The notes beneath the pieces were generated by a model. That model saw nothing but the letters and a program-made list of their open reading frames with translations. It was not told where the DNA came from and made no database searches. Positions 8,672-16,796 of a DNA stretch of 64,000 bases are shown in pieces (position 1 is the first letter of the stretch; every line of letters starts with the position of its first letter). Origin of the DNA: JANNPJ01 sp965200525. Lineage in GTDB: Bacteria > Actinomycetota > Actinomycetes > Actinomycetales > Kineosporiaceae. The stretch is taken from contig OZ241368.1 in NCBI GenBank assembly GCA_965200525.1, forward strand, positions 2,790,001 through 2,854,000. The letters run 5' to 3'. Position numbers and translations under genes: made by a program.

Positions 8672-8966
8672 GTTTGGTCGGCCGATAGACGCCCGCTCGT
8701 CGCTACTATTCACCGGCTATCGATGCCAGCCGGCCGACCCAGCCAGGCTCGGCGACCGTGCCGGTGGATGCTCAAGATGAGTTGTCCCGAAGGGCTGTGG
8801 GGAGCTCCACTCCGAGGAAGACCTCACGCCCCTGCCCGGCCACTAACGGGCCGAGAAGCGCTGCACCCTGAATGGTGACGATCCCGTTCAGCGTCCGCCC
8901 GGCACGGGGGCAATGTCCCAGGACGCAGATGTTCCAGTCGCTGCCACGGTCGAACTGGGAGCATGA

Positions 8967-9710
8967 ATGATGAGCCGAACCACAGGGAAGGGCGGGGACG
9001 CGTCAAGCGTCCAGCGCCCGGTACAGGACCAGGCAGCTGAGCCCGAATCCGAGGGTGTTGTGGTTGCAGGTTCAGGTCAGCTTCAAGCCGCCGGTGAAGC
9101 ACTCGTCGACAAACTGCTGCGCTTCGGGATCGACGGCGCTGGTCCCTGGAAGGGTGCTCGAACCACAGCGGACGAGGCCCTCGACGCGAGCGCCGACGTG
9201 GAGCAGGCGATCAAGAAGTTGATCGCCACGCATCGCAGGTTTGTCGGCGTCACGGGCTTCGCCACCGGGTTCGGCGGTCTGGCAACGATGGCGGTCACAG
9301 TCCCGGCCGACGTCGTCAGTTTCCAGGTAACGAGCACACGGATGATCGCCGGGATCGCCCACCTTCGAGGGCACGACCTCAGTTCTGAGTACACCAGGAG
9401 CCTCGTTCTCGTCTGCCTGCTCGGGGCCTCTGGTACGCAAGTCATGAGCGAGGCCGGCATCCAACTCGGTACGAAGGCCGCGACGTCAGCTCTGCGGAAA
9501 CTACCGGGTCACATGCTCGTTCGTCTGAACCAGAAAGTGGGGTTCCGGTTGGTGACCAAGTTCGGTCAGAAGGGCGTGGTCAACCTGGTCAAGGTGATAC
9601 CGGTTCTGGGCGGTGGGATCGGGGCAGGAGTCAACGTCACCGGGATCAGCTTGCTGGCGGGCTATGCCAAGAGGAACTTTCCGTCGATTGAGCGCCCGCC
9701 CAGCTCATAG
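8967..9710 (+). CDS. EcsC family protein
   Basis: 247 residues. The central part ('FVGVTGFATGFGGLATMAVTVPADVVSFQ', written here in the family's order of Gly-rich turn then 'VPADV' then helix) and 'IAGIAHLRGHDL' match the EcsC family. This is an alpha-helical family with amphipathic or membrane-associated segments, named after a Bacillus gene beside an ABC transporter; molecular function is unknown. The first 50 residues are acidic and probably disordered. ATG 8967 is followed by a second ATG; a GGGAGC ribosome-site-like sequence precedes. It lies alone at the left end of the element, facing away from the integrase, so it is likely cargo. Confidence 0.7.
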   Translation: MMSRTTGKGGDASSVQRPVQDQAAEPESEGVVVAGSGQLQAAGEALVDKLLRFGIDGAGPWKGARTTADEALDASADVEQAIKKLIATHRRFVGVTGFATGFGGLATMAVTVPADVVSFQVTSTRMIAGIAHLRGHDLSSEYTRSLVLVCLLGASGTQVMSEAGIQLGTKAATSALRKLPGHMLVRLNQKVGFRLVTKFGQKGVVNLVKVIPVLGGGIGAGVNVTGISLLAGYAKRNFPSIERPPSS

Positions 9711-9788
9711 CGCAGTAGTCAGCGTCAGGCCGGCCAGACCTCGTCGATTCGTGAATCATCGGATGCCCGGCGGGGGGAGAATCGAGAT

Positions 9789-11168
9789 CTAAGCCGGTTC
9801 CACGCGCAATGCGGCCTCGATCCGCTGGCGGGCGGCTTCCTCCTGGCCATCAATGCACTTTGCGTAAACCTTCAGCAGCACGTGCAGGCTGTGGCCGGCC
9901 CACTCCGCGACCTGAGTAGCCGGGACGCCGACGTTCAACCACAGTGACACCGCTGCGTGTCGCAGATGGTAGGGAACCTTCGCCAACGGGCTGTCCTGCT
10001 GCCCCTGAGTGAAGGCGTCCTCACGAGCCTTCCTCCACACCCGGGTGTAGGTGCTATTGGCGATCGGGCGACCCGGCCTTGCCCCAGTCATGATCACGAA
10101 CATGCGACCGGTCTCGCTCACCCGGTAGTCCTTGATGTGCGCGTCGAGCAGCTTCACCAGTTCGGGAGGCACAGGAGCACGTCGAGTGGCCGTCAGGGCC
10201 CGATGCTTCAATGCCCGGTCCTGGTAGATGCTGTCCGTACCGCTCCAATCCTTCCCGAGCGTAACAGTCGAGCCGGTCAGATTGAACCAACCCCAGCCGC
10301 CCTCCACGGCCGGGGGCTCATAGTGATGACGATGCAGGAACAACACTTCCTCCGGGCGCAATGCCGAGTAGTACATGCAGGCGAAGAAGGCTTCCAGTTC
10401 CGGATTGCGCATCTTGACGCTCCGGAGGAGGTCAAGTGCCTGGCCTGGGTTGACCACCGTACGGCGATCGACCTCATCATCTGTCTTCGGGGCCACCCAG
10501 TTCACATGGGTGAACGGGTGGGATTCGAGCAGCCGGAGCTCCACGGCGTATTGCAGCACCCCGTACAGGACGGCTCGTTTCCTGGCGACCGTGTTTGCAG
10601 CGGCTGGCTTGCCGTCCAACTTCAGGGCGAGCGTGTCGAGTACCTTCCGGATGAGCGCAGCGTCGGAGGTATCCGGGATGGATACGCAGTGGGTGTCGAT
10701 CCAGTCGAGGATGCGCTTTGTGTCCGCCGGCATTGTCCCGGAATCACGGCGGACCTTATTGAAGGCCCACCCGTACAGAGCGGCTCGCATGTCCTGGTTG
10801 GACGGAACTCCTCGATCCGTCGTCAGGAACACCGGCGTGACAGTAGCGAGCGCTTCGGCGATGCTGACCCGATGCTTGGCCGACGAGTGCGGCCACTTCA
10901 TGTCGACGAACGCCATTGCGTGCGACAGCCACGACCGGGTATTCAGCTTGCGTGCCATCGGCTCGGGCAGCCCTGATGCCGTATCAAAGGCGACGCCCTC
11001 GCGCTGCGCGATGAGGAGCTTGGAACGGTAGCTCTCCGCCAGAGCCTTCGTGGCGAACGGCTTGCGAAAGCGTTGGCCGGCCACCGTCCACCGAATCGTG
11101 TGCGTCTTTCCACGAGATCCGCTGTAGACGGTGATTCCTTGAATCCGCACGTCGTAACTGATGTTCAC
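9789..11168 (-). CDS. int: Tyrosine recombinase / integrase of the AICE
   Basis: 459 residues from GTG 11168. The N terminus (residues 1-60) is a beta-rich arm-binding-type domain ('KTHTIRWTVAGQRFRKPF'), followed by a SAM-like core-binding region and a C-terminal catalytic domain. Catalytic residues are visible: R271 in 'SALRPEEV', H401-x-R403 in 'YHLRHAAVS', His in 'GHS', and Y435 in 'VLLKVYAKC'. It should catalyse recombination between attP and the tRNA-Ser attB. The start is fixed by a 4-nt GTGA overlap with the excisionase stop; a longer open frame upstream overlaps xis and is rejected. It lies 1.25 kb from attL. Confidence 0.95.
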   Translation of the reverse strand: MNISYDVRIQGITVYSGSRGKTHTIRWTVAGQRFRKPFATKALAESYRSKLLIAQREGVAFDTASGLPEPMARKLNTRSWLSHAMAFVDMKWPHSSAKHRVSIAEALATVTPVFLTTDRGVPSNQDMRAALYGWAFNKVRRDSGTMPADTKRILDWIDTHCVSIPDTSDAALIRKVLDTLALKLDGKPAAANTVARKRAVLYGVLQYAVELRLLESHPFTHVNWVAPKTDDEVDRRTVVNPGQALDLLRSVKMRNPELEAFFACMYYSALRPEEVLFLHRHHYEPPAVEGGWGWFNLTGSTVTLGKDWSGTDSIYQDRALKHRALTATRRAPVPPELVKLLDAHIKDYRVSETGRMFVIMTGARPGRPIANSTYTRVWRKAREDAFTQGQQDSPLAKVPYHLRHAAVSLWLNVGVPATQVAEWAGHSLHVLLKVYAKCIDGQEEAARQRIEAALRVEPA

Positions 11169-11395
11169 GCGACTGCCCTCGTCTCTTGGAGCGCGTCGAG
11201 CCATGCATCCAGGTCCGCCCGGCGGACCCGCAAGCTGCCGTTCGGGTACTTGATCGTGCGCGGTGCCTTGCCCGTGGCCTTCCACCGGAAGAACGTGGAC
11301 TTGGAAACGTCGTTGAGTTCCTCCAACACCTCAGCCAGGGTGAGCAGGTCGCGACGATCGGCAGAGGGCTTGCGTGGCGTCGGCTTGGCTGTCAT
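11165..11395 (-). CDS. xis: Excisionase, MerR-type winged HTH
   Basis: 76 residues. The pattern 'LLTLAEVLEELNDVSKSTFFRWKATGKAPRTIKYPNGSLRVRRADLDAWL' is split by the usual HTH-turn-strand order of AlpA/Xis-like proteins; the recognition helix lies near residues 30-38 and 'RVRRADLDAW' is the standard C-terminal signature. It should bind att DNA and bias the integrase towards excision. The ATG at 11395 overlaps the rep stop by 4 nt (ATGA), and its own stop overlaps int by 4 nt, so expression is translationally coupled. Confidence 0.92.
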   Translation of the reverse strand: MTAKPTPRKPSADRRDLLTLAEVLEELNDVSKSTFFRWKATGKAPRTIKYPNGSLRVRRADLDAWLDALQETRAVA

Positions 11396-13179
11396 CGGTG
11401 TTCACCTTCCGTGGCACGTGCGGGCGGACTGAGGGGCGAGGGTGGGTCGACGGGTGGTGGTCCGTTGCCGGTGCGGGCGGCTTCGTAAGCTGCGCGCCAG
11501 GTTTGGCGTTCTTTGATGGCGTGCAGGAGCCGGTTCGCGAGCGGTGGCGCTTCGCTGGGGTTGATCCGTTCCCACAGGTAGCGCCCGGCGGTCTTGTCGC
11601 TGGCGGTGGCTTGTTCGGTGGTGGGGTCGATGCCGAGCAAGGCCAGGACGAACGCGCGCCGCTCGTGCCGGTGATCCGTGAGGGTCTTGCCGGACCATTT
11701 GCGGGAGACCAGGACGCGCCGGCCGCCGTAGCCGAGGTGCGCGCGCTTGTGGGCTTTGGCCTTACACAGGCCCGGCGTCATCCCTGGGCGAGCGTTCTTC
11801 GGCTGGATCCCGTATCGCAGCCAGTTCGCGCAGGTCGGTGAGCACGGTTCGTACTTCAGCGCTTCAACCATCCGGTCCGTGTGCGCGGCGACGGTGAGGT
11901 CGCCGTCGGTGTCGCTGTGGCAGGAGGCGATGTCCTTGGTCAGGTACTTCGCCAAGTACCCGATCCGCCGGTCCGCATCTGGCGTCCCGGAGAGCAGCCC
12001 TTTCACGTCGGCTTGGGTGCCGAACCGGACCACGTGTTGCGGGTCGACGTCGCCGGCTTGGTCGAGGTCGTCGAGGGCTTCTTCCCAGGTCGGCAGGACG
12101 GCGCCGGTGGTGGGGTCGAGGTAGCCGAAGCAGTCCTCTTCGGTGCCGGCTTCGTGGTCCCAGATCGGCAGCAACGTCTCACCCGTGAAGACCGGCCGGT
12201 CGGTGGGCGGCCACCACACCTGGTGATACGTCGCCGCGACCACCTTCTTCAGCAGTTGCCGCGGGATCACACCCCGGACGGCGAAGTGCGCGTGCGGGGC
12301 GAGCCGTCGTTGGGGTTCGACGGTGGCGAAGTACTGCACGTCGTATCCGGCGACTCGGCGCAGGTTCTGCACGAGGCGGTCCAGGAGGCGGGAGAAGTGG
12401 ATCGCGTCCCGGGCGGCCCGTTGGTAGTCGTACGACCCCGGATCAACCGGCACCCCAGTGCTTCGGTGAACCCGCCCGTAGGACGGGAGAGTGACAGTGA
12501 CGAACATTGACGGCCGGTAGACGGTGCCGCCGTTGCTCGTGAACGTTCGGCCGAGGGTGGTCTTGGCCATGACCTTCTTGGGCAGGTCCGGTGCGTCCTG
12601 CCGCCGTTTCGTCGACCGGCCCCGCCGGCCAGTGGTGGGTTCGGGTTCGAGCTGGCCCCGGACACCGAGGCCGGCCAATTCGCTGTCGAGGACGTCGAGG
12701 GTTTCGGCGGCGGCTTCGGCCGAATCTAGGTCGCCCTGGTCGAGGAACTCATCGCGGACGGCCGTGATGTCCGCCCGGACAGCCACCAGGTCACGTTGCT
12801 CTGCGGTGGTCGGGTCGGCGTCCGGGATCGGGTCTGTGTCCGCGTGCCACCCGGCCCGGCATTGGTGCATCCGGAGCCGGCGGGAGCGTTCGGCACAGGG
12901 TGGGCACTTAGCTTCCATCGTCGCCCCACAGGGCACGTCAACCATGGACGTTTCACCGGTCGCGGTGTCCGTGACCCGCATCGTGACCGGCCGGACACAC
13001 ACCCCGTGCGAGATGGCCACTTCCTCGGCCACCGCCAGAGCAACCGGCATCCGGGCCCGTTCGGCGCGGCTGTTGCGGGTCAGATTCGCTGCCGACGCCG
13101 AACTCGGCGTGAGTGCCGGCGGCAGGGCGCCGGACGTCAAGCCAGCATTGACGCCGGGCTGAGCGGTCGTGTTGGTCAC
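11392..13179 (-). CDS. RepSA-like rolling-circle replication initiator
   Basis: 595 residues from GTG 13179. It resembles the RepSA family of AICEs such as pSAM2: an N-terminal Cys cluster ('CGATMEAKCPPC', then a further Cys), a central catalytic domain with HUH motif 'HAHFAVRG' (H296, H298), 'FVTVTLPSYG', and 'RIGYLAKYLTKD', whose lysine/tyrosine-rich helix follows. The second Cys-containing stretch ('YEPCSPTCANWLRYG') is also typical. It nicks the element's origin to start replication after excision. The start was chosen by a 4-nt GTGA overlap with the upstream gene and a GGAAAGG ribosome site; an earlier GTG at 13194 is possible. Confidence 0.9.
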   Translation of the reverse strand: MTNTTAQPGVNAGLTSGALPPALTPSSASAANLTRNSRAERARMPVALAVAEEVAISHGVCVRPVTMRVTDTATGETSMVDVPCGATMEAKCPPCAERSRRLRMHQCRAGWHADTDPIPDADPTTAEQRDLVAVRADITAVRDEFLDQGDLDSAEAAAETLDVLDSELAGLGVRGQLEPEPTTGRRGRSTKRRQDAPDLPKKVMAKTTLGRTFTSNGGTVYRPSMFVTVTLPSYGRVHRSTGVPVDPGSYDYQRAARDAIHFSRLLDRLVQNLRRVAGYDVQYFATVEPQRRLAPHAHFAVRGVIPRQLLKKVVAATYHQVWWPPTDRPVFTGETLLPIWDHEAGTEEDCFGYLDPTTGAVLPTWEEALDDLDQAGDVDPQHVVRFGTQADVKGLLSGTPDADRRIGYLAKYLTKDIASCHSDTDGDLTVAAHTDRMVEALKYEPCSPTCANWLRYGIQPKNARPGMTPGLCKAKAHKRAHLGYGGRRVLVSRKWSGKTLTDHRHERRAFVLALLGIDPTTEQATASDKTAGRYLWERINPSEAPPLANRLLHAIKERQTWRAAYEAARTGNGPPPVDPPSPLSPPARATEGEHR

Positions 13180-13727
13180 AGGTTGCCTTTCCACCAGTGA
13201 AGCCAGGACGGCAGGTACGCGATCCGCGGTTCGGGGTTGATCTCGTGGGCCAGGGCGTGCCGATCGGTCTGCTCGCGGATCTCATCCGGCCCAGTGGCGG
13301 TGGCCTGCCAGGGGCACGACGTGCAGCGCACCCGCATCGGAATCGCGGTCGCGTTGACCGGAGCGATCGAGAACGTCAGCCCCGTCCGGGTGACGACGGC
13401 CCCGACCGGCGGGACAACCGTCGAACCTCGAACCGCGAGCAGGGCAGGCGGCGTAGCTTGGACGTCGTGAACCGTCTCGCTAGCCTTCGGCAGCTCTTCT
13501 GGGGTACGGCCGGGCTGAGGCAGCTGTTCTGGGGCGCGCTGCTCAGCATCCGGGCCTTCTTCTGGTTGCTGTCCGACCTGAGTGATCACCGTGATCTGTT
13601 CGGCGTCGGAATCCATGTCCTGGCCGGGCTCATAGGCATCGGATTCCTGGTCTACGGAACCGTGCTCAGGCTGCGCCTGCAGGGCAGCGAGGTAGGCAGC
13701 CCACCCGGTGGGCAGGTCGCCGCTCAC
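13176..13727 (-). CDS. AICE hypothetical protein with C-terminal CxxC
   Basis: 183 residues from GTG 13727. The N-terminal 85 residues are acidic, Gln/Glu/Pro-rich and probably disordered. The C-terminal part contains 'VRCTSCPWQATATGPDEIREQTDRHALAHE', broken here only to note 'CTSC' and two His residues spaced like a small C2H2-type zinc site. This arrangement recurs in proteins coded just upstream of Rep in AICEs; function unknown. Its stop overlaps the rep start by 4 nt, so it is probably co-translated with rep and may be a replication accessory protein. Confidence 0.65.
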   Translation of the reverse strand: MSGDLPTGWAAYLAALQAQPEHGSVDQESDAYEPGQDMDSDAEQITVITQVGQQPEEGPDAEQRAPEQLPQPGRTPEELPKASETVHDVQATPPALLAVRGSTVVPPVGAVVTRTGLTFSIAPVNATAIPMRVRCTSCPWQATATGPDEIREQTDRHALAHEINPEPRIAYLPSWLHWWKGNL

Positions 13728-14044
13728 GACTGACCGCCCTCGACTTGCCCGCTGACGACGGCTCCGACGGGTCGGAGCGTGGTGGTAACTGGGCGCGGTT
13801 GTGGATCATGTGGCGTAGCGTGTACACCGTGGATATGGGCCGGGGGCGTCGTCAGTTGCTCGTCAGCTCGCTGATCGCCCTGCTCGGGATCTCGTTCCTG
13901 ATCCACGCCGTAGAGGGCTCCGTGGGTCCATGGCAGGGCGGTTTCGGGGGTGTCATGGTCCTGGTTGGCACGTGGTCCGTGGTGAGCACGTACCGCGGTC
14001 GGCTGAAAGGACCGCCGGAACGGGGGTAGGTTCTGCCGATTCAT
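13724..14044 (-). CDS. Possible 106-aa operon gene antisense to a membrane-protein frame
   Basis: This open frame overlaps the translocase stop by 4 nt (ATGA at 14044-14041) and the next gene's start by 4 nt (GTGA at 13727-13724), exactly like its operon neighbours. Against it, G/C at third positions is lower (about two-thirds) than in neighbours, the product is low-complexity and His/Pro/Gln-rich with no recognisable fold, and the opposite strand carries a better-looking two-helix membrane protein. Only one of the two is likely to be real, unless both are. Confidence 0.3.
   Translation of the reverse strand: MNRQNLPPFRRSFQPTAVRAHHGPRANQDHDTPETALPWTHGALYGVDQERDPEQGDQRADEQLTTPPAHIHGVHATPHDPQPRPVTTTLRPVGAVVSGQVEGGQS
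13829..14029 (+). CDS. Small two-helix membrane protein, leaderless
   Basis: 66 residues. Two clear hydrophobic helices ('LLVSSLIALLGISFLIHAV' and 'GGVMVLVGTWSVVS') lie between basic ends. Third-position G/C is about 80%, fitting real genes here. A TAGCGT -10 box at 13816-13821 ends 7 nt before GTG 13829, the same leaderless layout as three other genes in this window. It points against the surrounding leftward operon. Small membrane proteins of unknown role are common in AICEs (spread/Spd-like), but I cannot assign it. See the competing antisense frame at 13724-14044. Confidence 0.5.
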   Translation: MDMGRGRRQLLVSSLIALLGISFLIHAVEGSVGPWQGGFGGVMVLVGTWSVVSTYRGRLKGPPERG

Positions 14045-15558
14045 GGCTGTGTCCTGTTCGGCGGCGCGTATGGCGAGGGGCGTTGTGCCCGCCCACCGCT
14101 GGCGGGACTTGGATCGGTCAGGTCGATGACCTCAGACGCACCCGAACCGCCAGGCTCATTGGCCGGCCACCGCTCGGCCATGGTCATGATGTCGTCGTCG
14201 GACAGGTAGGTGAACCGGACCCGGACCGGCTCGTGCGCGCCTTCGACGTGGACGAACCCGACGCCGGGCAGGGTGGCGGGGATGAGGTGGCAGGCGGCTC
14301 CCCGGTCGAGGGCCCCGTCGCCGAGGACCATGTCGACGTGGGAGTCTTCGGCCAGGCGTAGGGCGATGCGGTAGGTGAACAGATCCCGGAACGGCAGGAC
14401 GTCTTTGCGTGGGTCCTGCAACGCTGCCACCACACTGAACCCGACCGCGCGGCCTTGGGAGAGTAAGACTTGCAGAGCCGCAGCGACTTTCAGCTTCACA
14501 TCCTTCGCCGCATACGCCGTCAAGAACGCCAGCTCATCGACGACGATGACCTCTAACGGATCAGTGGTGGAGGGGATGAACACCCGCTGCCCGGCCGCCT
14601 TCAACCGGTGCTTGCGGGCGTGCATGTCGGTCACGGCGGTTTCGAGCAGGGCAATCATGTCGGTCGGGCCTTCATCGGCGTAGTACGCGAACAACGCCCG
14701 GCCGGGGTAGAGCTCCATCCCGCCTTTCGGGTCCACCCCGCGCAGTCGAACCGTCCCCGCCGCCACGGCCGGGCCGAGAGCCCGGATCAAAGACCACAGG
14801 ACAGAGCCCTTACCGGCTCCCGAGGCTCCGGCAATCAAGACGTGCCGACCGAGTAGGGACAGTAGGTAGGTCGTGCCGTCTTCGGCCTTCCCGACCGGCA
14901 GCCCATCGAGCGCGGGCAGTGCGGCCGGTTCGATCGGAGGAACAACACGGGTGAGTGGGTCGCGGGAGTAGAACACGACCCGCACCCGACCGGGCCCGTC
15001 CTCCACCACCGAGCACCGATGCGCGGCGTAGACGTGCCGCAGGCCCTCGGCCTGCCCGGCCAGCTCGGCCGGCGTCTGCCCGTGCAGCAACCGGACATAC
15101 AGCGTGTCGACCACGGCCGTGGACCGCATCGCGGTCACCCTGGGCACGTACACCTGATGCTCGTTCGTGGTGCGGGTCAGGCCGGTCCCGTCCATCGCGG
15201 GATGCCAGGCCCGTCGGTACTTGATCTGCCACCGCCAGGCGCCGCGGGCGCGGTGAGTGATGTTGCGGTGGAACGAGTCCGGCCACCGCCGCAGCCAGAC
15301 CATGCCGATGCTGACCGCCCACATGCTGATCGCCAGCACGCCGAGCGGGCCCCCTTTGACGTAGGCGAGCAGCAAGACGAGGACCGGCACGGTCAGGGCC
15401 CAGCCCCGCACGGCGCGGACGCCGGCCCACCACGCGGCCCGCGAGGTGAACTTCAGGACGGCCCAGGGCACGGTGACCCACAGGGGGATCACGTACCGCT
15501 GGTTGGTGAGCAGGCCGGTTCCGGCCAGGTCTTCCACACGTGTTCCGTTAACCTTCAC
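14041..15558 (-). CDS. FtsK/SpoIIIE-type DNA translocase (TraB/TraSA-like) for conjugation
   Basis: 505 residues from GTG 15558. Two to three hydrophobic helices (about residues 18-95) precede an FtsK-like motor: Walker A 'GASGAGKGS' at 244-252, Walker B 'VIVVDELAF' near residue 345, 'LLSQGRAVGFSVVAALQDPRK', and a C-terminal region that could bind clt repeats. This is the single protein that drives double-stranded DNA transfer between mycelia in AICEs, acting as a membrane-bound hexamer. The start is fixed by a GTGA overlap with the upstream gene; the longer open frame to 16119 runs over two other genes and is rejected. Confidence 0.92.
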   Translation of the reverse strand: MKVNGTRVEDLAGTGLLTNQRYVIPLWVTVPWAVLKFTSRAAWWAGVRAVRGWALTVPVLVLLLAYVKGGPLGVLAISMWAVSIGMVWLRRWPDSFHRNITHRARGAWRWQIKYRRAWHPAMDGTGLTRTTNEHQVYVPRVTAMRSTAVVDTLYVRLLHGQTPAELAGQAEGLRHVYAAHRCSVVEDGPGRVRVVFYSRDPLTRVVPPIEPAALPALDGLPVGKAEDGTTYLLSLLGRHVLIAGASGAGKGSVLWSLIRALGPAVAAGTVRLRGVDPKGGMELYPGRALFAYYADEGPTDMIALLETAVTDMHARKHRLKAAGQRVFIPSTTDPLEVIVVDELAFLTAYAAKDVKLKVAAALQVLLSQGRAVGFSVVAALQDPRKDVLPFRDLFTYRIALRLAEDSHVDMVLGDGALDRGAACHLIPATLPGVGFVHVEGAHEPVRVRFTYLSDDDIMTMAERWPANEPGGSGASEVIDLTDPSPASGGRAQRPSPYAPPNRTQP

Positions 15559-15806
15559 AGCCGTCCGCCTTCCACATCGCTCGTGTCGTCGGTGTCGTGG
15601 GTGTTGGTGGTGCCGTCCGGTGCGGGGCTGAAGTGCAGGGCGATCCGCAGCTCGCTGATGACGGCTGCGAGGCGGACCAGCCGGTCGCGGTCGCTGTAGT
15701 CGCATTCGCGGCTGAACAGGTACTCGGCCGCCCCGACCGCGAAGCACGCAGCGCCGATCTGTTCGCGGTCGCGGGCGGCCAGGTCGCGCCAGTAGGTGTC
15801 CGTCAC
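15555..15806 (-). CDS. Small AICE hypothetical protein
   Basis: 83 residues from GTG 15806. Helical middle part ('DREQIGAACFAVGAAEYLF' and 'LVRLAAVISELRIALHF') and an acidic Thr/Asp-rich tail; no membrane helix. It overlaps the genes on either side by 4 nt, so it is a translationally coupled member of the transfer operon. I do not recognise the family; similar short helical proteins sit before the translocase gene in other AICEs. Confidence 0.65.
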   Translation of the reverse strand: MTDTYWRDLAARDREQIGAACFAVGAAEYLFSRECDYSDRDRLVRLAAVISELRIALHFSPAPDGTTNTHDTDDTSDVEGGRL

Positions 15807-16009
15807 CGCACGCTCCCGACCGTGGTGATGGTGGTGAGGGAGATGAACCGGCCGCCGGCCCCGCGCAGCGGTAGGGCGATGAGGCCGGCGCAGTCGGGGC
15901 ACTGCCCGAACGTGAGGGCTCCGACGGGGTGAAGGTCGCCGCAGGTGCGGCAAGGTTTCGCCAACGGCCCCCGCGAGACGGGCCGGGGGTGGTTAGGGTT
16001 GGTTCGCAT
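15803..16009 (-). CDS. Small zinc-ribbon-like AICE protein
   Basis: 68 residues. 'CRTCGDLHPVGALTFGQCPDC' has two CxxC pairs 16 residues apart, a classic small zinc ribbon, preceded by a basic N terminus and followed by a short hydrophobic strand. It probably binds nucleic acid or protein; specific role unknown. ATG 16009; the stop overlaps the next gene by 4 nt (GTGA). Confidence 0.65.
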   Translation of the reverse strand: MRTNPNHPRPVSRGPLAKPCRTCGDLHPVGALTFGQCPDCAGLIALPLRGAGGRFISLTTITTVGSVR

Positions 16010-16085
16010 TGCTGGGCTCCAAGTCTTCGGTGGTGCGGCCCTCGGCCCGGTTGCAGCCAGGCCGAGGACACCAACGGGTGATCAC
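15993..16085 (-). CDS. Possible 30-aa ORF with CxxxxC
   Basis: GTG 16085 opens a 30-codon frame with 'CPRPGC' near the N terminus. It fills most of the gap between two operon genes and overlaps the 68-aa gene's start. No ribosome site is evident. It is listed because the operon is otherwise gap-free, but it could be noise. Confidence 0.2.
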   Translation of the reverse strand: MITRWCPRPGCNRAEGRTTEDLEPSNANQP

Positions 16086-16126
16086 TGACGTGCGCAGCTC
16101 GCCGACCAGGGCGAGCCACGGGTGGG

Positions 16127-16516
16127 TTAGCCGGCCTGAGCGGCCCGACCGGTACGAGGACCGCGGAACCCGGCCGCCCGGTAGGCGATCGCCACGCGGG
16201 GCTTGGCCCGGTTGGAGTCCAGGTACGGGATGACCTGCAACCCCTCGAACTCCACCGGGGCCATCAGCCCGTTCGCCGGGACCGGCTGCACGTCAGCGGC
16301 GATCTTCACCTTCACTTCCCGCTTGCCCTGCTGGGCCGTCGGGTCGAGCACGGACACCGACCACAGGCGCAGGCCGGTGGTCTTGTCACGGTCCTGCGGG
16401 TCACCCTCGCCGGCCCTTTTCCTGTCGAAGTCCTCCACCGGATCGACCGACAGCAGCAATACCGGCTGGGTGAAGACATCCTCGTGACGAACATTGATCC
16501 GACCCTCAACAGCCAT
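16127..16516 (-). CDS. First gene of the AICE operon, hypothetical
   Basis: 129 residues from ATG 16516 with a strong GAGGAGA ribosome site. The sequence is beta-rich ('INVRHEDVFTQPVLLLSVDPVEDFD', broken by turns, then 'LRLWSVSVLDPTA', 'REVKVKIAADVQPVP', 'VEFEGLQVIPYLD') and resembles the small basic/beta protein commonly encoded upstream of tra genes in AICEs; function unknown. It is a single-domain soluble protein. A promoter lies about 120 nt upstream. An open frame to 16630 extends through the promoter and is not used. Confidence 0.7.
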   Translation of the reverse strand: MAVEGRINVRHEDVFTQPVLLLSVDPVEDFDRKRAGEGDPQDRDKTTGLRLWSVSVLDPTAQQGKREVKVKIAADVQPVPANGLMAPVEFEGLQVIPYLDSNRAKPRVAIAYRAAGFRGPRTGRAAQAG

Positions 16517-16632
16517 TCCTGTTTCTCCTCTGTTCGCGCATCCCACAGAACCGAGAACAGCGGATAGTCCGCCGTACCGGAGTGCTTTCTGTGGGGCTGG
16601 GCCACCGTCTGTGGCCTGCGAGAACATCATGA

Positions 16633-16671
16633 ACCGCTTATTGAGCGCTTTTCAACCGTTAGTCAAGCGGT
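16633..16671 (-). promoter_or_regulatory. Promoter and candidate operator of the AICE core operon
   Basis: On the minus strand TTGACT (16666-16661), a 17-nt spacer and CAATAA (16643-16638) form a near-consensus sigma-70-type promoter pointing at the transfer/replication operon. Inverted arms ACCGCTT (16633-16639) and AAGCGGT (16665-16671) frame both promoter boxes, so a repressor bound here would block it. The neighbouring HTH proteins are candidates. Confidence 0.5.
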
Positions 16672-16783
16672 GCAAGTCAGTTCTGAATGTTCCCAGGTAG
16701 TCTTTACATGGTGGCCGAGAATTTATATGCACTGTTGACATGGATGTACCCGTAGGGGTTGGCGGCATTCGACTATTGCCTAT

Positions 16784-16789
16784 TAATAT
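16784..16789 (+). promoter_or_regulatory. -10 box of the first HTH regulator
   Basis: TAATAT ends exactly 7 nt before ATG 16797, which indicates a leaderless mRNA and fixes the start. A -35-like TTGGCG lies at 16759-16764. Confidence 0.5.
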
Positions 16790-16796
16790 CCCGGTT

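Noticed and set aside
15558..16119. N-terminal extension of the FtsK/TraB-type gene
   Set aside because: The extension runs antiparallel in meaning to two coupled small genes with 4-nt overlaps and is Pro/Arg/Ser-rich without helices; GTG 15558 is the coupled start.
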